Below, one piece after another: positions 5,151 to 10,170 of a DNA stretch of 10,170 nucleotides (positions are counted from its first letter, which is position 1; each line of letters begins with the position of its first letter). The DNA is taken from assembly GCA_016784425.1 (NCBI GenBank), contig JADHUQ010000077.1, positions 1-10,170 on the forward strand. Reading direction: 5' to 3'. Position numbers and translations under genes: made by a program. The DNA comes from Candidatus Delongbacteria bacterium. Lineage in GTDB: Bacteria > CAIWAD01 > BS150m-G50. Below the pieces are notes generated by a model. That model saw only the letters and a list, made by a program, of their open reading frames with translations, searched no databases and was not told the DNA's origin.

Positions 5151-6248
5151 TCAATTCTGCCTTTTCTTGGGTGGCGCCGCGGGAGGTCCGCTGGGACGCT
5201 TGGGGGGACTAACCGTTGGAGGGCCACCATCGCTCCGACTACGCAGAGGATTCAACTGCTCCGGTGAGTCACCGGTTTGAAGCTGTTGTGCCTGGGATGT
5301 TGGTTTAGCCTTCTGGGGTGGGGGTGGAGGCGATTGCTCTTTTTTCCTGCGATCATACTCCGGTTTGTATTCATCCACCAGAGCCTTGATATAGGGATCT
5401 TCCGGATCTGCCGCTTCCAGGGCTTTGATTGTGACTGCGACTGAATCGATGTCCCGGTCCCGGTTAAGATGCAACTGCATCAGACCGACAAACCGACCCC
5501 GGTCTCCGGAGTTGATGTAATAGCTCTCCCCGACCTGGTGAACCTCTTTCATCGGACCGGCTACCTTGCCACCCATGACGATATCAATACCGCTGACGGA
5601 ATCGGGCAATGCCTTGGCACTGCGATCGTCAAGATGAGCGATGCAGATGATCAGATCGCACTTCTTCTTGCGCAGCAGCTCCACCATCGCTCTGGCGTTA
5701 GCAAAATAATCCTCCTGGATCGAATTCTCGTTACGCAGCAGTGAAGCGCGCAACTCACCGAAAATACCGATCTTGAGGCCACCTATTTTTTTGATGACAT
5801 ATTCTTCCCAGATATCCTCGGCACCGCGGGGATCGATGTTACTGCCGAGTACGGCGAATTCAGAATTACTGATCAGCGAGTTCAGATCTTTCTTGTCGAG
5901 GGATAGATCAAGCTCCCCCAGTTGCATGGCATCATAACCGATATGGTTCATGATGTTGCTGATAAAGATGTATTTTTCAACATCATTCTCGGTACGGGCG
6001 TAACTGCAGAGGTTGCCTCCGTCCAGCAGCAGGAAATCACCCTCAAGGGAATTACGTAATGAATCGATATAGAACTGTCTCCTGGCAAGACCGCCAAGTT
6101 TATGACTGTGTCAACCACAGTCCTCGAGAAAGCCCTTGGTATCGGAGGTGTAAACAATGTTGAGACGATACTCATCCCGTGGCAGTGAGCAGCTCAGGAT
6201 AAGCAGCAGCTGAATCATTGCCAGCAGGAACAACAGTGGTTTCTTCAT
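5151..6248 (-). CDS. UshA-like metallophosphatase-fold lipoprotein, predicted selenoprotein (Sec46)
   Basis: Predicted 365-residue exported lipoprotein in which the in-frame TGA at 6113-6111 encodes selenocysteine 46. Residues 1-20 are a lipoprotein signal (MKK, hydrophobic stretch, LILSC with Cys20). The fold follows the 5'-nucleotidase/calcineurin-like pattern: YTSDTKG (33-39), LLLDGGN (73-79), YDAMQLGELDL (105-115), LGSNID (134-139), IAHLDD (203-208), YYINSGDRGR (243-252). The redox-like motif C44-G-Sec46 precedes GGLARR (52-57), where relatives carry Cys-Gly-Cys. Many UshA metal ligands are absent (DxH is DTK, GNHE is GELD, GHxH is GG), so hydrolysis is doubtful. Residues from 306 form a Pro-rich, charged tail. 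ATG 6248 has AAGGAGA 6 bases upstream, whereas Met100 (5951), a tempting downstream start, has no Shine-Dalgarno. The frame is open for 319 codons after the TGA. The final stop is also UGA. An alternative is a nonsense mutation, which the SECIS-like hairpin argues against. Confidence 0.88.
6072..6123 (-). promoter_or_regulatory. predicted bacterial SECIS element and Sec UGA codon
   Basis: In the minus-strand transcript, immediately after UGA (6113-6111), CUUGGC (6098-6093) pairs with GCCAGG (6086-6081) around the loop GGUCUU (6092-6087). The loop GGUCU occupies +19 to +23 after UGA, the same offset as in the E. coli fdhF SECIS as I recall it; CAC directly after UGA is also the same. An outer stem of 7 bp (one G-U) can form between GGACUGU (6123-6117) and ACAGUUC (6078-6072), enclosing the UGA. 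SelB would bind the apical loop to deliver Sec-tRNA. A competing small hairpin, ACTGTG/CACAGT (6105-6121), places the UGA in its loop. Confidence 0.85.
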
Positions 6249-6787
6249 GAATGTCTCCTTGCTTCTCTTTCGAACCCGGCATATTAGACCGGTATGAATC
6301 ACTTCTTCAGCAACTGAATAATATATCGCCCTTTTCATGCGATACCAGAAAAAACAGGTGGCGTCAGAAATTGGTTACCAAACCAATGCAATATCAAGCT
6401 GCGGCAGAGCATCAGGTACAGCGGAACAGTTGTACCATAGCAAATGGTAACCTGTGAGAAGTTCTCTTTTACCCTGCCTGAACAGCTTCACCTGGATGGG
6501 GTCGCTGTATCATCATAAAGCAAATCGCAATACTGATTGCCTGTTGAGCAGGACCAATCATGCCTGGTCGCCAATGAGACACAACTCTGGTACGCCCTCT
6601 TCACGGGTGATCCTATAGTATCGACATCTGAAACCCGGTCTTTATACTTAAGCTGCTATGGAACAGGTCTCGGCGAACCTGCACAGCTTACGACTATCCG
6701 CGTTGGAAAACTCCCCGGGAGAGTCTATATTTTGCAGCAGTCAGCGCGATATTCACCTGCCAATTCGATAAACAAGCAGGACATCAG
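6249..6787. other. divergent intergenic region, no supported gene
   Basis: Separates the minus-strand selenoprotein gene from the plus-strand ptsN operon. It holds the selenoprotein Shine-Dalgarno (near 6255-6261) and, at 6703-6731, a promoter candidate for ptsN. Small inverted repeats occur at 6371-6386 (TTGGTT/AACCAA) and around 6432-6448 (TACCAT/ATGGTA). A reading frame at 6537-6791 would start with TTG, lacks a Shine-Dalgarno and matches no family I know. I could not place a convincing promoter for the selenoprotein gene. Confidence 0.6.
6703..6731 (+). promoter_or_regulatory. sigma70-like promoter for the ptsN operon
   Basis: TTGGAA (6703-6708) and TATATT (6726-6731) are 17 bases apart. 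The spacer carries the palindrome CTCCCCGGGAG at 6711-6721, a possible operator. The start would fall near 6738, giving a leader of about 50 bases to the ATG at 6788. No sigma54 -24/-12 element is seen. Confidence 0.5.
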
Positions 6788-7264
6788 ATGAAACTATGCA
6801 CCACCCTGTCAGAGGAGACGGTATTCACCGGGATATCCGCTCCCGACAAACAGGCCCTGCTGCGGGAGATGGTACGGCGTTTAGCTGCCGTTCACTCCTG
6901 TGCTGATCCGGAAGGTCTGGTTGAGATTATATTGGAACGGGAGCAGGAAATCTCAACCGGTATCGGTGGCGGGGTGGCGATTCCACATGCCAATCAGGCA
7001 CCTGTCACTGAAACGCTCCTGGCGGCAGCCACCCTCGCTACGCCGCTTGAGTTTAACGCGATCGACGGCAAACCGGTAAAGCTGGTGTTTCTGGTTCTTA
7101 CCGGTTCAGGGAAAGCTGGTCTTCACCTCAAAATTCTGGCGCGAATCTCCCGTATGTCCCACAAGGAGCAGCTGTTGCAGGATCTCATCAACGCCGACAG
7201 TGCGACTGAGTTTCTCCGTCACCTGGCGGATTTCGAATCTAAATTCACGGATATCAGCGCGTGA
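6788..7264 (+). CDS. ptsN: PTS EIIA domain protein, fructose/nitrogen type (PtsN-like)
   Basis: Single EIIA domain protein of 158 residues, the usual PtsN length. The phosphorylatable histidine is H67 in GIGGGVAIPHAN (58-69), with the family context EREQEISTGIG before it and the KLVFLVLT strand and LKILARISRM segment after it. In nitrogen-type PTS systems the protein accepts phosphate from NPr and regulates rather than transports; fructose EIIA is the alternative, but no EIIB/EIIC or other transport gene is present, which favours a regulatory role. The ATG is preceded by AGGA at 6779-6782 region spacing. It heads the operon and its stop overlaps the GTG start of the PII-like gene. It is not next to rpoN, hpf or rapZ, the common PtsN neighbourhood. 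Confidence 0.88.
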   Translation: MKLCTTLSEETVFTGISAPDKQALLREMVRRLAAVHSCADPEGLVEIILEREQEISTGIGGGVAIPHANQAPVTETLLAAATLATPLEFNAIDGKPVKLVFLVLTGSGKAGLHLKILARISRMSHKEQLLQDLINADSATEFLRHLADFESKFTDISA

Positions 7265-7623
7265 AACTACTGATCATCATCCTCAACAAAGAAGAGAATC
7301 TCGATGAATTGCTGGAGGGCTTTCTCGAGATGGATATCCGCGGCGCCACCGTGATAAACTCAAAAGGGATGGGGAGCATCCTCACCAGCGATATCCCGAT
7401 CTTTGCCGGTCTCAAGGACCTGTTGCAGGGCAACCGCCCCGGTAACAAGACCATACTTACTCTCGTCGAAGAGGATAGAATTCCAGTTATCGTCAACCTG
7501 TTCGAGGATGTGGTCGGGAAGCTGGACCAACCGGGCAACGGCATCATCTTCACCCTGCCGGTAGCAGATGTCATCGGTTTGGGCCGGAACTTTGACTCCG
7601 GTCGTATTGATGAGGAAAGCTGA
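7261..7623 (+). CDS. PII-like (nitrogen regulatory protein P-II fold) protein
   Basis: A 120-residue protein resembling the PII-like group paired with EIIA proteins in several anaerobes. It opens with a beta strand (KLLIIILNKEENLDELL), then GATVINSKGMGSIL at about 28-41 and an IPIFAGLKDLL segment where canonical PII has its T-loop. It closes with a strand, GNGIIFTLPVADVIGL, like the C-terminal strand of GlnB. The uridylylated Tyr context of GlnB is not present, so control by GlnD is unlikely; ligand and partner are unknown. The GTG start at 7261 overlaps the ptsN stop by 4 bases (GTGA), and the stop overlaps the next ATG (TGATG), so translation is probably coupled on both sides. The family assignment rests on pattern, without alignment. 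Confidence 0.78.
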   Translation: MKLLIIILNKEENLDELLEGFLEMDIRGATVINSKGMGSILTSDIPIFAGLKDLLQGNRPGNKTILTLVEEDRIPVIVNLFEDVVGKLDQPGNGIIFTLPVADVIGLGRNFDSGRIDEES

Positions 7624-8435
7624 TGTCCGGTGATTCCCGACCAACCCAACCAAGCCGCGCACAACTCAAGACTTTACGGTCACTCAAACGCCGGCAGCAA
7701 CGGCTGGAGACAGGTCTCTTCCTGGTGGAGGGGGTAAAAAACGTACGAGAACTGCTACAAAGCCGGTTTCAGGTTGAGCTGTTGCTGCATCTTCCCACCT
7801 TCGATCTGACCTCACAGCTGCCCCGGTTGCCCGCCTGTCCCTGTCACCCGCTACCTGCCAGTCAGTTCGAACCGCTTTGCGACACTGTTACCCCGGAGGG
7901 TATCCTGGCGGTTGTGCGGTTACCCCGGGAGAATCCCGCTTACAGTTCCGACACACCAGCTGTATATCTGGATGGGATCAGCGATCCCGGCAATCTGGGA
8001 ACCATCATCCGCACCGCCGACTGGTTCGGGTTACAACCTGTGGTGCTCAGTCATGACACGGTCGATCCTTTCAGCAGTAAAGTAATTCGAGCCAGTATGG
8101 GTTCCCTCTTTCATCTACCCCTGCTGCAGGATACCGCGGACCAGAGCCTGCTGTTACAATTGCAGCGGGAAGGGCGACAGCTGGTGGGTTTAAGTCAAGA
8201 TGCCACTGCCGAGCTGGACAGAGCGCCGTTGCCAGCAGCGCCATTGCTGGTATTTGGTTCTGAAAGCCACGGTATCCGTCCGGAAACAGCAGCCCGTTTG
8301 GATCTGGTTCTGCGTATCCAGGGACAGGGTCTGGCAGAATCGCTGAATGTTGCCCAGGCTTTCACTATCGCCGCCTATCAATGGCAGATTATCAACAAAA
8401 GCCGGGACCGGGAGCAGCATGATCAGGGGTTATGA
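7623..8435 (+). CDS. SpoU/TrmH-family RNA 2'-O-methyltransferase
   Basis: SAM-dependent RNA ribose methyltransferase of the SPOUT class, 270 residues. The N-terminal RNA-binding substrate domain (about 15-100, with LKRRQQRLETGLFLVEGVKN) resembles the RlmB/TsnR type. The catalytic knot has the three motifs: YLDGISDPGNLGTIIRTAD (115-133), LVFGSESHGI (209-218) and ESLNVAQAFTIAAY (239-252). Motif 3 lacks the usual IPM just before its G-x-x-ESLN portion and reads RIQGQGLAESLN. It probably methylates a 23S rRNA or tRNA nucleotide, but the target cannot be told from this. A GAGGAAAG Shine-Dalgarno lies within the end of the preceding gene, whose stop shares a base with the ATG. The last 17 bases overlap the next gene. 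Confidence 0.93.
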   Translation: MSGDSRPTQPSRAQLKTLRSLKRRQQRLETGLFLVEGVKNVRELLQSRFQVELLLHLPTFDLTSQLPRLPACPCHPLPASQFEPLCDTVTPEGILAVVRLPRENPAYSSDTPAVYLDGISDPGNLGTIIRTADWFGLQPVVLSHDTVDPFSSKVIRASMGSLFHLPLLQDTADQSLLLQLQREGRQLVGLSQDATAELDRAPLPAAPLLVFGSESHGIRPETAARLDLVLRIQGQGLAESLNVAQAFTIAAYQWQIINKSRDREQHDQGL

Positions 8436-9180
8436 TCTGTTGCTGGTCCTGCTGGGGGCCTTTCTGCTGGGCTCCCTGCCGGCTTATTACTTCAGCGCCA
8501 CCGAAGTGTCCGGCTGGATCCTGGGGAGTCTGTTGCTGATGGCACCCCTGGCGATACTGCAATGGTTGCGGCGACCCGCCTGGCGTTCACTCTATCCTTT
8601 TACAGTTCCAGGAGGGCTTACCTGGCCGCAACTGCTGGTGTTCCTGTTTTCAGCGTTACTGGCACTTGACCTTATGGACTTTCTGTTGACGCAGTTGATG
8701 CCTCCATCACCACAACTGGCCGCAAATCTACAGGAGCTGCTCCAGTTCGGCAATCCCCTGCGGGGTCTGGGTGTGACTTTGACAGTGCTGCTGCTGGGTC
8801 CGCTGGGTGAGGAACTGCTCTTTCGCGGTGTGGTTTACCATTACTTGCGGGCTACGCGCGGGGTTACTGAAGCGGTACTCCTGAGCAGTCTGCTCTTCGC
8901 CTTCTTTCACCCCGGTGGATATACACTCCAGATTTTGCTCTTCGGTTTTCTGCTGGCACTTTTGCGGTGGCGTACAGCATCCCTGCTGCCGCCGCTGTTA
9001 CTGCACCTGTTCAACAACAGTTGGAGCCTGCTGGATGTCAACAGCCCCGGCTTGCTCCCCGGTCGGGGGGAGCCGCTCTGGTGGCTGCTGGTTGTCCCGG
9101 GTACATTGCTTTTCAGCTGGCTGTTTTACCGCCTCTTTGTCCATGAGACTCCTGACAAATCGGGGATTGCCGATGCCTGA
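8419..9180 (+). CDS. CPBP-family intramembrane glutamic endopeptidase
   Basis: Multi-pass membrane protein of 253 residues in the CPBP (CAAX protease and bacteriocin-processing, Abi/Rce1-like) family. The three catalytic motifs are intact: EExxxR at E131-E132-R136 (GPLGEELLFRG), FxxxH ending at H164 (FAFFH), and HxxxN at H196-N200 (HLFNN). Hydrophobic segments are visible at about 6-27, 33-50, 70-92, 114-130, 150-164, 168-184, 190-206 and 219-240. The ATG at 8419 follows GGGAG and overlaps the methyltransferase gene by 17 bases; a longer in-frame start at 8347 lies deep inside that gene and would add a non-membrane extension. Substrate unknown; in bacteria such enzymes serve in immunity to self-bacteriocins, protein maturation or membrane regulation. 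No bacteriocin gene is adjacent. Confidence 0.93.
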   Translation: MIRGYDLLLVLLGAFLLGSLPAYYFSATEVSGWILGSLLLMAPLAILQWLRRPAWRSLYPFTVPGGLTWPQLLVFLFSALLALDLMDFLLTQLMPPSPQLAANLQELLQFGNPLRGLGVTLTVLLLGPLGEELLFRGVVYHYLRATRGVTEAVLLSSLLFAFFHPGGYTLQILLFGFLLALLRWRTASLLPPLLLHLFNNSWSLLDVNSPGLLPGRGEPLWWLLVVPGTLLFSWLFYRLFVHETPDKSGIADA

Positions 9181-10170
9181 GCAGCACCGATTCAAGATCC
9201 GAATCCGCATCGTGGAACGGCGTGAACAGATTGACATCCACTGCCGGAACGGTTTCAGGTTGAGCAGTTCCACCGCAGTTCACAAACTGCCCGGGATTGA
9301 CCGGTTGCAGTGCCAGCTGCGGGAGTGCCTGCCGGCCACAGGTGATTACTGGTTCAAATATGCCCTCGCCCCGGACCCGGAAACAGTGGAGCAGCTGGCG
9401 GAGCAGTTGAATGCTGCCGGTGTCAGCACCAGGATTATAGAATTCGGCAACACCAGCGGCCTGATCCCCGGCCGGGAACCGCTGCATCTGCTGCTGGCCT
9501 GGCCTTTTAACGATCCTGAACAGCGGCATAATGTCTGGCGGGAATACCGGCGCCTGCTTCCGGAACAGCTCCCGGGTGATTTTTCCTCCCCCGATGATTA
9601 TCTGTTTATCGCAACCACTCCGGCCGCTTCCAGCTGGAGGTTGCAGGCCGGGGAATTGCAGTTGAGCCGATCCGAGCCGTTGCGGATTGAGCCGTTACAC
9701 ACGGATGACCAGGTACAGGTGGCGGGTGTACGGATAGGGATCGATTTCCATTGGGATCACACCGAAGAGCTCTCCTACGGTGGAGCAGTGGAGGTTTTTG
9801 TCAACCATGAAGGAACGCTGAGTCTGCTCAATGAAATCGACCTGGAGGAATATCTGGCCAGCGTTAACTCCTCCGAAATGACCGCCGATTGCCCGCTGGA
9901 ACTGTTGAAAGCACAGACGGTGGCGGCCCGCTCCACCCTGCTGGCAACACAGGGGCGGCATCACTGGGGGGAGCCTTTTGATCTCTGCTCCGACGATCAC
10001 TGCCAGTGTTATCAGGGCACTACCCGCCAGCAAAAATCATCAGTGTTGGCTGTGCAGCAGACACAGGGCCAGGTGATTGCCGCGGCGGACACTGTCGTCG
10101 ACGCCCGCTACAGCAAAAGTTGCGGCGGCATAGTTGAGGCGTATAGGCATGTCTGGGAACAACGTGATCC
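9173..10170 (+). CDS. SpoIID/LytB-domain protein, partial (runs off window end)
   Basis: Open to the last base of the window; 332 codons are visible. From residue about 205 it matches the SpoIID/LytB domain: DLEEYLASVNSSEM (223-236), with the expected catalytic Glu at E235, then ELLKAQTVAARS (243-254), DLCSDDHCQCYQG (270-282) and ARYSKSCGG (311-319). In endospore formers SpoIID is a peptidoglycan lytic transglycosylase; in Gram-negatives the domain is a presumed wall-modifying enzyme. The first 200 residues are a less recognisable N-terminal region. No signal peptide or membrane anchor is seen from this ATG or from an in-frame ATG at 9143, which is odd for a wall enzyme. The start overlaps the protease stop by 8 bases, and GGGGA lies upstream (9162-9166 region). 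Confidence 0.88.
   Translation, partial: MPEQHRFKIRIRIVERREQIDIHCRNGFRLSSSTAVHKLPGIDRLQCQLRECLPATGDYWFKYALAPDPETVEQLAEQLNAAGVSTRIIEFGNTSGLIPGREPLHLLLAWPFNDPEQRHNVWREYRRLLPEQLPGDFSSPDDYLFIATTPAASSWRLQAGELQLSRSEPLRIEPLHTDDQVQVAGVRIGIDFHWDHTEELSYGGAVEVFVNHEGTLSLLNEIDLEEYLASVNSSEMTADCPLELLKAQTVAARSTLLATQGRHHWGEPFDLCSDDHCQCYQGTTRQQKSSVLAVQQTQGQVIAAADTVVDARYSKSCGGIVEAYRHVWEQRD

Noticed and set aside
5151..5951. A separate 266-aa protein starting at ATG 5951
   Set aside because: No Shine-Dalgarno precedes it, it starts inside the conserved fold, and the frame continues upstream through the TGA to a proper lipoprotein start at 6248.
6111..6338. A 75-aa lipoprotein ending at the TGA
   Set aside because: It stops inside a conserved motif and is the N-terminal part of the selenoprotein; the first 30 codons lie upstream of the Shine-Dalgarno.
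6371..6448. Riboswitch or operator at the small inverted repeats
   Set aside because: The repeats are 6 bp each, unrelated to each other, and match no known class.
6537..6791. 84-aa reading frame ending in an ATGA overlap with ptsN
   Set aside because: TTG start without Shine-Dalgarno and no family resemblance; a promoter candidate for ptsN lies inside it.

Overview
This window looks like chromosomal DNA of an anaerobic or micro-aerophilic Gram-negative bacterium, most likely a Desulfobacterota (deltaproteobacterial) lineage. The clues are a DUF1858/DUF2249-type protein, a short-form phosphotransacetylase, a SpoIID/LytB-domain protein in a non-Bacillus setting, an EIIA/PII-like gene pair and, most tellingly, a gene that appears to decode UGA as selenocysteine. 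A sulfur-metabolising gammaproteobacterium cannot be excluded; the phylum call is inference.

Layout. 41-547 (+) is a small DUF1858 + DUF2249-like protein. It converges, with only 9 bp between the stops, on a minus-strand pair coaD-pta (2065 to 557), which makes CoA precursors and interconverts acetyl-CoA and acetyl phosphate. A good sigma70-type promoter lies upstream of coaD. From about 2200 to 3700 the DNA changes character: it is AT-richer and mostly non-coding, and carries two related copies of a complex repeat (A, 2212-2475; B, 3359-3463). These bracket a lone minus-strand helix-turn-helix gene (2592-2969) with its own promoter and terminator. It looks like a small acquired insertion between housekeeping genes. 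At 3735-5075 (+) there is a complete phosphomannomutase/phosphoglucomutase, followed by a strong bidirectional terminator shared with the next, convergent gene.

The main discovery is 5151-6248 (-). Conventional calling would split it at an in-frame TGA (6111-6113) into a 45-residue lipoprotein fragment and a separate 266-aa protein. Read through, it is one 365-residue lipoprotein of the UshA-like / calcineurin-like metallophosphatase type. The TGA sits where I recall relatives having the second Cys of a Cys-Gly-Cys motif just before Gly-Gly-Leu-Ala-Arg-Arg. A hairpin with a GGUCUU loop follows the TGA at the spacing of the E. coli fdhF SECIS element. This is best explained as a selenoprotein with a Cys-Gly-Sec motif. 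Most classical metal ligands of the phosphatase fold are missing, which suggests a redox or otherwise altered role.

After a roughly 540-bp gap holding a plausible promoter, a tightly overlapping plus-strand operon runs from 6788 past the window end: a PtsN-like EIIA protein, a PII-like protein, a SpoU/TrmH-family RNA methyltransferase, a CPBP intramembrane protease, and a SpoIID/LytB-domain protein cut by the window edge. Every start in it overlaps the preceding gene's end, so translation is probably coupled. No tRNA, rRNA, CRISPR array or intact transposase is visible.
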